Made by a program: the position numbers and the translations under genes
Shown here: in pieces, positions 32,236 through 43,913 of the stretch
How the letters are laid out: each line of letters opens with the position of its first letter
Numbering within the stretch: the stretch's first letter is position 1
From: Hexactinellida sp. DTS-2022
Lineage: Eukaryota; Porifera; Hexactinellida
Assembly: GCA_028753945.1 (NCBI GenBank)
Contig: JAPNXP010000010.1
Coordinates: 4,281,042 to 4,345,041 of the forward strand
DNA: 64,000 nt
Direction: 5' to 3'
Notes under the pieces: generated by a model
The model's database searches: none
The model's input: only the letters and a program-made list of their open reading frames with translations
Told to the model about the DNA's origin: nothing

Positions 32236-32500
32236 GTACAATTGCACCAAATGACTTTTAAGAGGGTCCGCATGTGTCTAACTAGCTTCAGGAAGCTGAG
32301 TGGAGTCGAACAAGGGGTCACTAGATAGTGTTAGAATAAAATTTGAGAATGGAATGTTGTTAAATTCCTATGACATTCCTGCGTCGTCAAGGAAAATTGT
32401 CTCAGGTGACCACTTAAATGACGCCAAATTTAGTGTTGATTACGAATATCGGCATAAAAATTGGATTGGACTTGATTTGAGGAAGTTAGATGAGTTCTAA
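32236..32500 (+). repeat. Dispersed repeat, copy 2, with a 66-codon open frame
   Basis: Aligns with 1215-1460. The frame at 32300-32500 reads GSLDSVRIKFENGMLLNSYD then SGDHLNDAKFSVDYEYRHKN and ends at TAA. It could be an exon of an unknown mobile-element protein. Confidence 0.5.
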
Positions 32501-35285
32501 CACCTTCAAAATGTGTCCCTTAAGTGGTCAATTGTGGCCGACACATTGGAATTGGAATAGGCACTATATCCAAAAATACACTATTTGCATGAAAGAACAA
32601 ACCTACAAAGTCTGAAAATTCTATATAAAAATGCATGATTAATGTTGTAAGCGGCTGAACTATAGAGCTGAGCTCTTTATAAGTAATTTCAAAAAAGAAA
32701 TAATACAGGTGACTGATAGTAGTAATAGTCTTCAACATATTTATAATTAACAGTTCACTAAATCTAGTATTGACGATTTGTGCTTTGATAATTTTACTTA
32801 TCTTAAAACATGCCTGTGGAAAGTTAAATCTGATATTAAAGAATAGGTTTTCTAATCGACTTACACTAAGCCTCCTTTCCCGGGCACTGACTTCCGAATG
32901 GTGCTCGTAACTGGGAATTTGCACAAATCTGAAAAATACAATATGTAGTCCTTTGGCTTAAATTTTTTTAATTTCACTCATTTTCCAAACTTCAAGGATA
33001 AATGCTTGTTTTTTTTGTGAATTTTAGGATGTAATTCGAAGTACATAATGCTCCATCCATCAAAAGTGGATAATATCAAATTTTCAAATTATCAGATTTT
33101 TTAGATTGTTATTTTTGATGGTAAATCAATCCTACATTAGATGGTGAAAACCATGTACTTAAAACCGATTTATTTAGAAAATAAATATTAACTAGGAAAA
33201 ACACCGAATCTTGCTATCGAATGCTACTGAGTTTATCTATATTGAATAACTAGAAGTGATACTAATATCTAATGGTATTGAAGTACAATTAAATTAGAAG
33301 TTGATACTAAGCCTACTGCACTGTCTTTTAGGCACCAGCATCTTCCTCTGAATTAAGGTATGAGAATTAGGTACCCACTGATTTTGTCAAATCATCAACT
33401 GTGTAGTTACCTGAACTATAGCAACCTATACTATTTATACTATGAATCTTCCTTCCAAAGTTCTAATCATGTATTTTCATTAGTATACTGTTTTTAGTTT
33501 ATTTTAGCTAACACCAGGGCGTTTGGCTTGCTCAGGTGCTTCGCGTCAATAGACAACCACACGACAACCGAAGAGTGGTTGTGTGGAATCCACACAACCA
33601 CTCTTCGGTGAATCACACTGTGGATTCATTCTTCTGACGTTAATTATTGCATTAAGTAATCTCTTAAAAAAAGTCAGATTTATCAAATTGATTTCAATAA
33701 TACATCATCATTCGATAATCAGTAAGCTTGTCGTTGATAATCTGATTTTTCCAACATAGTGATCCGCTACGTTAGTTTAAAACTCCAGGCTTGGAGCTAG
33801 ACATTTATTTTAATTAACCACGTGAAGTTTTGACAAGGTATCGTTTCGAAATTTATATAGAACTTTAGACCAGCACGAGTTAATCATTAACTATCTCGGG
33901 ATCTTGTTTTCTATTCTAACTTAAAATAAGCCAGCTTAATTTATCAAGAAATTATAAAAAGAATTAATTGCCTTAATAATTGGTATTTTCGCAGAATAAT
34001 CGTAAAATTGTAAAAAGTAATAGGATATGTCTGCCAAGTATATCTTTAAGGAGATTTGCCTTAAAATAGAAGGACTTAAATTTGAAGATTGATTTTTATT
34101 GAGAAAATGTGCTTCAGATAATGTATTTTGACATTATCAACCATATTTATAGCTCGCACCATATTTTTGAGTTCAGGAGGACTTAGAAAACTGTTACTTA
34201 GTGATTACTTTATAGAGTTATAATTCCCTTTACAACCAGCGCTAGACATTTGTTGGAAATAATTTTGCTACCTACTGAAATATTAAATATTAATTAAATA
34301 CTAGCGAAAAAATCTCTGGAGTATAGTCCAGGGTGACCAAAATACGGCCCGTGTGATAATTGAATCCCGCTCACTCCAATCTGCACTAACAACTTTTATA
34401 CCCTTTACTTTATACGGTTTATTCGTGAGTAATCCTTGACCACTTCTGCATCAAATATCAATTATGTTATTTAGATTTTTGTATAATATCCTTGGAATCA
34501 TTTTTCAGCACACTTGGACTGCCATTTCATGAACCCAACTTGGCCGGCGATTGAAACGAGTTGGGCACCCGTGATATATATTACCGTTCTTCGTATAAAT
34601 ATCAAAATAATAGAGGGTAATAAGAATTATTCTAGAAAAATTACTAACGTTGGTTTATGCATCTCATTGCATTAGATGACAAATTGACAATACATTATTA
34701 TCATATTTAGTTCAGTAATACATATTATGGTTTATTATCGAGCAAACAATCTGGATATAATAAAGAATTCATTACATAAAACCGTTGTTCAAGGCTTTTC
34801 TATACTTCAGAACAACATTAGATCTATCATTTTGAAGCTGTTTGAGCATAATTTTGACAATTTCTTCAGCCAAAAGTAGAGTAGATTGACTTGTACACAA
34901 AGCCAATATCCAATATTTCAATTGATTTTAACTGAATGAAATATTTTCACAATTTTCAAAAGTCATGTTAATAACGATCATTGCTTTGCCTAGTGGTTTT
35001 CTAACTGTTAAGAACCGTTCGATCACGAAAATTAAGCTTTACCTCTAGTTTTAAGGTCCAATATTACTTCAGCTGTTTCCCTAAATATACTCTGAGCCAC
35101 CAAAAGTATTTTAACAACAGGAATTTTATTCCAGACACAATAAGCTTCTTGTAGCTTTTGTAGCGTAACCTACTCTGAAACGACTTTAAATATATAGTTA
35201 TAGTTATATACTATAACATTCTTGCGATTTAATCCATTTTGTCCAATATTCATGAAATGGCATAAATACTTGCTATAATTAAATT
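32500..35285. other. Long intronic stretch without recognised genes
   Basis: AT-rich sequence. The only structured feature is the hairpin at 33567-33609. A 134-codon minus-strand open frame (32520-32924) shows no family features and is probably chance. Confidence 0.5.
33567..33609. repeat. Perfect short hairpin
   Basis: ACCGAAGAGTGGTTGTGTGG and its complement CACACAACCACTCTTCGGT are separated by a few bases. It resembles the terminal hairpin of the local Helitron family (CCGCGAAGCGG-type), so it may be a Helitron remnant. Confidence 0.75.
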
Positions 35286-35289
35286 GATT

Positions 35290-36121
35290 CTACTAGTGAA
35301 TTCGTGCTCGCTTCAATTTAATTTTAGTATTACAATACGATGGATTAAAGCGAATTAAATTAAATAAGGAATTTGTTGAATTAACTCAACTCACCGTGGA
35401 TGACATTGCTAAAATAATTAACTATTAAATAATTTATTATCAATAGATAATGAATTAATGGAATTAAACTCAAGATGGTTTAAGATATAAATAAACTTCA
35501 AACTCATAAATCGTTCTTTTGTCCCGTAACAACTTGATAAATGGGTCTAACCACCATAATATATTTTAATTGACATTGAAATTGATGTTAATTATTAATA
35601 ATTTTAATAAGTTTTTATACTATATAGCTAATATCATAAATCTCAGAGATTTTATATGATAGAAACAAACTTCCAATTGATCAATTGATCTTTATCCCAC
35701 GTACACCTATATTAATGGGGCTTGGCATCTTGAGGTGATTATGACATTGTCCAAAAATTGTAGTTTACAATTTAATTAATTATATATTTCGAATGGGTTG
35801 GTTCGTGTTGAGTGAACGCCCAACACACACAAAAAAATGCTGACTCATTACCTATTATATTCTTACTAAAATTCAATATCTCTGAAATGAAGTGAGCTAA
35901 AAGGAAATCCCCTCCACTCCAAAGGTCGTCCTCCGAAGATCACCTTTCTGAAATGTTTAACATCTCCAGAGTGATGATGACATGGCGAATAAATCCAAAA
36001 TTGCAGCTGTGCCGACAGCATTTTCCTTGTAGGGACTATCAATTACCCTACCAGTAGCCACCAAAAACTAGTGCCTCCAAGGTAAATGCTGTCGGCACAG
36101 CTGCAATTTTGGATTTTTATT
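35290..36121 (+). mobile_element. Hairpin-bearing repeat, copy 3 (5' truncated)
   Basis: Begins in the middle of the family (ACTCAACTCACCGTGGATGA) and ends with the hairpin at 35998-36103. Copy 4 follows about 45 bp downstream in the same orientation. Confidence 0.7.
35998..36103. repeat. GCAGCTGTGCC hairpin, copy 3
   Basis: Both arms lack the same C (GCAGCTGTGCC instead of GCAGCCTGTGCC), and both carry GCATTT where the other copies have GCATGT. Pairing is thus preserved through matching changes in the two arms. Confidence 0.8.
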
Positions 36122-36758
36122 TGTATTATTTTAAAACTTTTTCCAGCACACCATTATATATTGAGGGTTGAAAGTTGGCATGTAGGTGCGAGTTCCTGAT
36201 TAATTTGCACCTGGGATTACGATTTCTTATCAAAAGATTTTAACACCTATGTAAACTAACTATGGCTCATTACATGAATGACCTTTAAAAATGTACATGT
36301 ATGGATAGAGAGTTAAATTCATACATTTTTGGCTAGTAACGAATTTTTCCTTAGTTTCTGGAATAATTGGGGTGCAAATCTCCTGTATTTCCTCGCACTT
36401 CAGATCCAGTAAAACCTTTTCCGTAAAATTTAATTATATTAATTAAACTTGTTAAATCTTACTCTATTGTTTCAACTTTCGATAGTTATATTGATTCAAC
36501 TTGTGAATTCGAGCTGACTTCATGAATCGACCGAGTACTCGGCCTCGGCCAAACTCGGCCACTTTTTCGAACTCGGCCTTTTGCTCGGCCTCGGCCGATC
36601 CAGGGCGATTTTGGCCGAGTATTTAATCCCAAAATACTCACTTAAACCATGGGATAACAACACAGTTCTCAAACTTTATATATAGATGAAGTTACTTTAT
36701 TGTTAATAATTGTGATTAAAGGCACTAAATAGTATGATTAAAATGAGCATCCTTATAT

Positions 36759-36872
36759 GTAGACCGTCTAGAAATAAACGGTCTATAAAAGCCCATACAA
36801 ATAAGCCAAAGTTTAAGACCGTCTATGAATTCTGTAGACCACTTGCCCTACTTTTTGTGGGTAATACTAATG

Positions 36873-36903
<31 letters not shown>

Positions 36904-36926
36904 CTGGGTATTTCTAGACGGTCTAC
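36759..36926. mobile_element. GTAGACCGTCTAG MITE
   Basis: Ends GTAGACCGTCTAGAAAT and ATTTCTAGACGGTCTAC. The interior has further ACCGTCTA motifs and an (AT)n run (36873-36897). A palindromic remnant with the same flank is at 39312-39360. Confidence 0.7.
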
Positions 36927-37031
36927 ATACTATAAGATATCTCGATTAAAATATATTGAGCACTGCTAATATCTGTCCTAAATATTTCGCTTGCTGCAAG
37001 TTTGCTATCGCACAAATTTGAAATATAATAC

Positions 37032-37310
37032 AGTACACCCTCGCTAATCCGAACAGGGGATACTAAAGTATTTTTCTAATAATAGTGGGAAAAAATCGTA
37101 AATATTGGTATATTGTAATGGAAATATCAAAAATAAGCTCAGTAAGGAGTACAATAGATGTTTAGTGCGGATTAACAAGGTTTGTACAATTTTGGTTCGG
37201 ATTATCGAGATTTTCATTTATAGATGCCCATAGGAAATGCATCACTTCACTAATCGGAACAGAATTTTTTTGAATCGGAACACCTCTGTTCGGATTAGCG
37301 AGGGTGTACT
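37032..37310. mobile_element. pogo/Tigger-like MITE
   Basis: TIRs AGTACACCCTCGCTAATCCG and CGGATTAGCGAGGGTGTACT, 279 bp, non-coding. The terminal sequence is the type seen in pogo-related MITEs. The TA duplication is not clear-cut. It is nested in the hAT. Confidence 0.75.
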
Positions 37311-37739
37311 AAAATACAATAACATACAATATCATCCAGGGAAATATTTTGATAGCAAACTCAATATTTCACTAAAATAGGAACTCGTCCGGAAACTCGG
37401 CCTCGGCCTCAGCTCGGCCAAAAATATTCAAACTCGACTTCGGCCTTGGCTCGGCCAAAATTCTGAACTCGGTCGATTCATGGCTGACTTGTATTGAATT
37501 TTAATATTTCTATACAATTGATTTAATTTTCAATAAATTTAATGAATGAATTTATTTTTACTTAATGAGTTTAACTTTGCATAATATTGCCAATCTAATG
37601 TATTAAACGTGCATTAACATTACTTCCAATGACATGACGAAATTTTTAAAAATTACAGCTGTGCCCAGAGTATTTCATTTGGAAGCGCGCACATGAACAT
37701 GCTTTCAGTACAGCTCTAATTTTAGTTTTTTAGGATTAA

Positions 37740-38275
37740 TATGCATCATTCATTTATTCGCGATGCAGAATTCACGTATGATAATAAAGCATGATTTGGT
37801 TATATTTATGTTGATTATGGTTTTAATCTATTATTTGTGAGGTATGATTTGTTAATGCTACTCTCAAAGAATGGAACGCAAGTATTTACTAATGTGCAAC
37901 TGTTATGTAAATGTTGAAATTACTGGTTTTGCTCATTGCATTATTGAAATTACATTTAATATTTTGTTTGAATTTCCAATTGATTAGCAAAATTGTTTTC
38001 AAAAGATCTGTATTTAATAATTTTTCATGGTTTTTATGAATCGTCTAATAATGAACCAAGCGCTTACTGCTTCGTTCTAATTTATTCGAATGTTTACCCC
38101 CCTTTTTAATGTACTAATGTTTGCTACCTTCCTACATACATGTATTTCCAAATTTGAATAAAATATTATCATAAGAAAATATTCAATCATTTTACATTTT
38201 CACCTTCATTCTGCCTTTTTGGGAATGTTACACAAGTACTTAATCTTTATCTCTAAAGTTGATTTTAATTCTTAG
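37740..38275. other. Intronic stretch before the 38276 exon
   Basis: AT-rich with a pyrimidine-rich run into the acceptor at 38274-38275. Nothing else was recognised. Confidence 0.5.
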
Positions 38276-38668
38276 GGATTTATTTATCGTGATCATTTAA
38301 ATAAACATGAAGTTTGGAACACAGAGAAGAAACATTGGATAAAAGTTGAAGAGAGATCTAGTCTTCAAAATGAAAAATATCAAATTTTAGTTGAAGAAAT
38401 TTTTCAGTTGAAAAGTTCTCTCTCAGAAGATCCTAATGAACTAAAAACTCAATTTGTCGATCTACTGAGTAAATTTTCAATCCTCCGAAATACTGAACAG
38501 ACACTACATAGAAAATATTATATCCAGAAATTGAACGAAACTGGACTAAAGAATGAAATTTTTACATTAAGAGCAGAAATGAAAAGCATGGAATCTACAA
38601 TTACGGAAAGGATTAGTTATCTCAATAGGTTTAAAGATGCTGCTTCATACAAAATTGCTCTACTGCAG
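38276..38668 (+). CDS. CEP290: CEP290 orthologue, internal exon (third in window)
   Basis: A 131-codon phase 0/0 exon between TTAATTCTTAG (acceptor, to 38275) and CTGCAG|GTTGAT (donor at 38669). This is the clearest homology in the window. It starts GFIYRDHLNKHEVWNTEKKH, against vertebrate CEP290 GLLYKEYLSEKEVWKT, and ends YLNRFKDAASYKIALLQ, against vertebrate SLQRFKEMAIFKIAALQ. In between lie SSLSEDPNELKTQFVDLLSK and FTLRAEMKSMESTITERI, which fit the vertebrate block with MDSDEMKKML and LSMEAEVTEKI. It is a coiled coil throughout with no stops. It is separated from the preceding exon by a 23.0-kb intron filled with nested transposons. Expected location of the protein is the ciliary transition zone. 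Confidence 0.9.
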
Positions 38669-39079
38669 GTTGATTTTTTATTTAATTTAGATTCTGTTTT
38701 TATTTTCTCATGGCGAGAATTTTAATGGATATGTTGACAGTTGTAAATTGAAAAATTTGTATAATTTTCTTCGATATAAATTTAGTTCTATAGTAAATAG
38801 TAATACAATGAATATGCCAGTGCATAGCCTCCTATATACAGGCCATTTCACTGAGCCAAATGCGCCTGGACCAGGGATAAGATAAAGGGGATATTCTTAT
38901 ATACCCATAATGTAAATATAAATATTTTGATTAATACTAAATGCTAATCTGGTTTAGAAATATAGTTAACGAAATTCGTCTATGTAAATATTAGCTATTC
39001 TAATTACAATTTCTCTTTAATTCAATCATACTTTGCCTTTATAATGCTAGCTCCTTGTTTATTTATATCCTGGACTCAT

Positions 39080-40805
39080 GCTCAACTCTTGTTCTGCTCC
39101 CAGATGTGCTATGTATACTAGCTATTGTGATCATAGTGGTGTTGCAGTATTTCACATTCCTTCTGGGCCGCAAGACATAAATGATAAATGAAAACGTTTT
39201 CTGCATAGAGATGGTGAGTATATATTTACTAGTTGGACAAGCTTAATTAATTACTTTACCAGTTTTCCTTTTAAGCTTAACATCACTTACATACTTTAAT
39301 TAAGAAATAACTTATCTGTAGACCGTCTACATATAAGGATGCTCTTTAATTTATCATACGTAATTATGTAATTATATGCTAGATCTTCACACACTGAAAA
39401 ACATTTTCGTTTGTGCTAAACACTTTGATCCTGATGATATCATTGACACACAAACTTATCTTAACATGATGGCCAAACGAAGATGCGAACAATAAAAGCT
39501 ACATTGAAGAAAGGCGCAGCACCTAAATACCTTCCTGGTGGCCCTGATCGTCTTATTGATCACACTATCAAGTATCAGCGGCTTAATAGAGACAAAAAGG
39601 AGCATGATTTACAGATCCGAGTATGTCAAGTTGTGCTAAATGTAAAAGTTTTTGTATTTTAACATGTATGTTATTGTATATTATAGGCAATGAAACAGTG
39701 TTGACTTGTACGAATAAAAACAGAGAAAATACCTAAAATAGATGACATAATCACTAAATTATCTCACATTAAGATCCCCAAGGATGGATTTTTGGCACCT
39801 TGATGCCACATTTATATTGTCAATCTGACATCAAATACTGTAGTGATTTCAGTCCAAAAGATTATTACTATTGACAAGTTTCTTCAAGTTAAAGTGTTAT
39901 AATTGTGGAACCCTTGCGAATCTCTCAATCCGCTGTATGTTTGAAAACCGATAAATATGGACATTGATTGATTAATCAACTCTTGGAAGGGAATTGTCTC
40001 AAGGATTGAGATTCTTGCCACATATACATAATGATGCCAGATTTAATTGAATGTCTACTCTAGTTCGTTGGTTATAGCCTGGGGAAGCTTGCCAGTTCAT
40101 GAGGAAATTAACAGTTCAAACCTTCACGAGTTTTCACCATTCAAGTATTGCACTGCCTAAACTTTTAAAATATTGACCGGCGAATGTGGAAATACCTAAG
40201 TATTGTTACAATCAACAAGATCATTTATACAAATGATCTTGTTGAACACCATTTTGGATTATACAAACAGATGTAAAACTACAATGTATTGCTTAGTCAA
40301 GTCCTGGAAAATTGGAGGGCACTTAAACCGTCTAATATTCTCCAGTTGTATAATAGGAAAGATTATGTCCATAAAGATAGAGATTCGTTTATGGAATTTA
40401 TCAGCAGCTTCGAAACCCATGAAGATGATCTTTATCGCAGTCATCCTGAGAATTTTGATTTCACACATTTGTGTATGTGGGCACTCTTTTGAAGTTTTTT
40501 TTCATGAATTATTTCACAAGACAAACCTCTAGCTTTTATCGGAGGATATGCTGCCTTTCATATTAAGGAAATTGTCTAAAATCTCATATTTGTACCCGAT
40601 TGTTGTTCAGTACTCACTAAATATATGGAATTTAATGGAAATTGAAGACCCGGATTTATCTAATGCCTTGATTGGCCTTTTTGATCTTGACTGCTTAAAA
40701 TGGCCCTTCCAATTACGTGCTAAATGTGGTGTTTACACCTTGGAAAGTCTTTACAATTATGTTTTCAATCGGATTCAAGCAACTCCCTCTCCTAAAACTC
40801 GATAG
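39080..40805 (+). pseudogene. Second P-type transposase relic (THAP)
   Basis: THAP first half at 39085-39215: SCSAPRCAMYTSYCDHSGVA then VFHIPSGPQDIND, ending at a GT donor. Second half at 39380-39480: DLHTLKNIFVCAKHFDPDDI, with C-x2-H (VCAKHF). So the THAP domain was spliced. Then 39490-39620 has KATLKKGAAPKYLPGGPDRL. Further on, 40290-40490 has LSQVLENWRALKPSNILQLY and HPENFDFTHLCMWALF, and 40530-40560 has GGYAAFHIKE, the GYA.R motif near the P transposase C-terminus. Many stops and frameshifts. Dead. Confidence 0.65.
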
Positions 40806-41152
40806 TGAGAAGTGCGAAGACTTCGTTGATTAGTGTATAGATTGCTTAGTACAGAAGGAAAATCAATTTATTACTTTATATTTTAACAACAGTAGCCAAT
40901 TGTTACTTAACAACAACAACAATGCAAAAAACCATAATGCTCCTACTACCTGCCGAGAACTCCTAAGAAATTCCTCTAAGCATTTGCTTAGTTTCATAAT
41001 TCTATTATCTAGTTTGCATGTAATAATATACTTGAGCTTGAATTTATGTTGGGAGACAACAATGAACCATATATAATACTTTGATATGTGTAGTTGATAT
41101 AACGATTCTAGTATTAATCAGGTAATTGGTTACAGTTAGAAAGAGGCGCATG

Positions 41153-41870
41153 CATTTGTCCGAATTTATAAGCTGTCATTTGTCCGAAAATCGCTAACTG
41201 GCGTTTGTCCGAATCGTAATTTGGAATATTGTCATTTGTCCGAATCGTAATTTGGAATATTGTCATTTGTCCGAATCGTTATTTAGAATATTGTCATTTG
41301 TCCGAATCGTTATTTCCAATATTGTCATTTGTCCGAATCGTATTTTGGAATATTGTCATTTGTCCGAATCGTAATTTGGAATATTGTCATTTGTCCGAAT
41401 CGTTATTTGGAATATTGTCATTTGTCCGAATCGTTATTTGGAATATTGTCATTTGTCCGAATCGTTATTTGGAATATTGTCATTTGTCCGAATCGTTATT
41501 TAGAATATTGTCATTTGTCCGAATCGTTATTTCCAATATTGTAATTTGTCCAAATCGTATTTTGGAATATTGTCATTTGTCCGAATTGTTATTTGGAATA
41601 TTGTCATTTGTCCGAATCGTATTTTTGGAATATTGTCATTTGTCCGAATCGTTATTTGGAATATTGTCATTTGTTCGAATCGTTATTTGGAATATTGTCA
41701 TTTGTCCGAATCGTTATTTGGAATATTGTCATTTGTCCGAATCGTATTTTGGAATATTGTCATTTGTCCGAATTGTTATTTGGAATTTTGTCATTTGTCC
41801 GAATCGTATTTTTGTATTATTGTCATTTGTCCGAATCGTATTTTTGTATTATTGTCATTTGTCCGAAATG
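41153..41870 (+). repeat. 31-bp tandem repeats, left foldback arm
   Basis: About 22 copies of CATTTGTCCGAATCGTTATT + TGGAATATTGT with minor variants. A 31-bp period with no stop in several frames explains the long but meaningless open frames here. Confidence 0.95.
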
Positions 41871-42163
41871 TGATTATTGATAAATATAAAATATATTTAT
41901 AACATGATACTAGTATAGGAAAACAAACATTGTCTATTTATCACACGTTATGAATCAGTGCACACAACTGCAATTTAATAATATTTTGATTTTCGAGAAT
42001 CGATTACTAGAAATATCCATTCATCTTATTAGTATAAAAGAATTCCCATAATTAACTTCGAAATCATTTCGCAATATATAGGACATTATGGAATTCAATT
42101 CTGAATAGTATAAACGCTGTATAGGAAATATTCTGACATCGACTGACTGACACAAGTATGTTC

Positions 42164-43120
42164 AGTCAAAAATTACTGAGAAATATATTTACTTAAAGTC
42201 CGCAATCTTTAGGAGTGGTTGTAAGGGAACTGGTAAAATAAATCGTGCTAGAAATTTGATAATCCCAATGAAGGAACATAATCATGATGTTGATGCCTAC
42301 AAAGCTGATATTTATAAGCTCAAAACCAAATGCAAAACGGTTGCCAAGCAGGTGAAAACAACAGGTCTAAGGGAGGTATTCGATGACGTTACTAGGAACG
42401 ATTTATGTGCACGTGAAATTTCTTTTGCGGAGTGCGAATCGTCGTTGTATAGTGATAGGAGAAAAACACATCCCAAAATACCATTGACGGGTAGTGAATT
42501 TGTAGATATGTTATCTACTACTAGACTCGGCGCACAATTCAAATTTTCTGTTAGAAGCGGGGACCAGATTGGAGTGTTTTTTTTCTCGGATGAGATGAGG
42601 AACACACTTTCAGAGGTTACAAATATACAGTTCGATGGGACTTTTTATACGGTTCCAGTCCAATTCTATCAATTATGGACGATATTCATAGCTGTTGGTA
42701 GGCATACACTTCCTGCTGTCCACTGTTCATTGTCGGGCAAGACGCAAGGATTATACAAAGCAGTTTTAGAAAAGATTATTATTGACATCCCTCAATTTAA
42801 ACCCGTAGCCTCCATGTCTGATTGGGAACCGGCAGCTAGGAACGCTTTCAAAGAAGTATTTCCTCATATCAGCAATTACGGATGTTGGTTTCATTATAGC
42901 CAACGTATTTGTGCGAAAACCCAAAAACTAGGTCTTAGTAATGAATTCAAAAATAATCCTGAAATAACAAGATTTATTCTACAACTGATGGCCATACCCT
43001 TTTTGCCTGCATCTCTCTTATACCCAACATTCACATTAATCCCTACTCCAACTCTAGAAAATTCAGAAGCAGTACTTTTGACAAACTTAAAGAATTATGT
43101 CAGAAAGCATTGGTTGATTC
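42164..43120 (+). pseudogene. MULE transposase, N-terminal and catalytic part
   Basis: Starts in a zinc-finger-like stretch (KITEKYIYLKSAIFRSGCKG then NLIIPMKEHNHDVD). This fits the FLYWCH pattern C..GCKG..HNH, although the first Cys is read as Ser. The DDE core shows NIQFDGTFYTVPVQFYQLW (first D) and ASMSDWEPAARNAFKEVF (second D), followed by YGCWFHYSQRICAKT (C-x2-H). The frame runs into the MITE at 43121 and then stops. The second part is at 43914-44473. Confidence 0.8.
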
Positions 43121-43913
43121 ATGGCCTACTATATTATACGGCTAGATAAGTCAAGTATTTGTCATTTTATTTCCAGGCCAGTGTTTACTTTCTAATTGCT
43201 CGTAAAATAAATTACATATTGTCATGGAATAAATTAAACTTAGGTTTTCAAATACGCTGGAAACATCTAAAATACTTTTGAGAATGATTTCTCATCGGAT
43301 TTAACCACAATGACGTAATCAAATATACCTACCCATATATGGTAATTAATACTAATTATGAAGTAGAGATTTGAAGTAGAGATTTTGTGAACATTAGCTA
43401 AATAAGTCACAAGAACGGTCATTAAACTGACTGGGCAACATGTACGTCGTCAAACAGCACTTTTAGACTAGATTAAAATATAACTATACATTTCAAAAAA
43501 ATACAAAACATATGGTTTGATAACAATAGCATAATTATTTACTTACATTGACGTTGAAAAGAATTTGAGTGAAAGGAATGACATAATTTGTTACTGTAGT
43601 TAGTTTTTTTACAAGAAAAATGCATTAGGATAAAAACGGCAAAGTTAGATTCTCAAATTATCTAAAAAATTAACATTTATTTAACATCATTACCATATAT
43701 GGGTATGTATATTTGATTACGTCATTGTGGTTAAATCCGATGAAAAATCATTCTCAAAAGTATTTTGATAATTCCAGCGTATTTGAAAACCTAAGTTTAG
43801 TTTATTCCATGACAATAGGTGATTTATTTTACGAGCAATTAGTATGTAAACACTGGCCTGGAAATAAAATGGCAAATACTTGACTTATCTAGCCGTATTA
43901 TATAGTAGGCCAT
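43121..43913. mobile_element. MULE-type MITE with ~230-bp TIRs inside the transposase gene
   Basis: Ends ATGGCCTACTATATTATACG and TATTATATAGTAGGCCAT, inverted over about 230 bp. The target duplication GGTTGATTC is at 43112-43120 and 43914-43922 (9 bp, as in MULEs). Removing the element and one TSD copy rejoins the transposase frame exactly. No ORF. Confidence 0.88.

Larger units (their letters stand above)
36521..37482. mobile_element. hAT element with CTCGGCC repeats, 8-bp TSD GCTGACTT
   Basis: Ends CATGAATCGACCGAGT and AACTCGGTCGATTCATG, with GCTGACTT at 36513-36520 and 37483-37490. Both subterminal zones are built from CTCGGCC repeats. The interior holds two smaller elements (36759-36926 and 37032-37310). 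Confidence 0.85.
36166..37740 (+). mobile_element. Hairpin-bearing repeat, copy 4 (cut by a hAT)
   Basis: 36166-36512 aligns with the front of copy 2 (GTTGGCATGTAGGTGCG). The rest continues at 37483 after the hAT insertion. The terminal hairpin near 37655-37735 is eroded (CAGCTGTGCCCAGAG..TTTCAGTACAGCT). Confidence 0.65.

Noticed and set aside
32520-32924. 134-codon minus-strand open frame
   Set aside because: Composition follows the AT-rich background. No motif, splice context or homologous copy was recognised.
41153-41870. CRISPR-like appearance of regularly spaced repeats
   Set aside because: The repeats are directly contiguous with no spacers, the host is eukaryotic, and an inverted array closes the same transposon.
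41229-41902. Long open frames (up to 214 codons) made of CHLSESLFGILSFVRIV-like repeats
   Set aside because: They are translations of the 31-bp tandem repeat in a MULE arm. A 31-bp period reads through all frames in turn, and no gene is implied.
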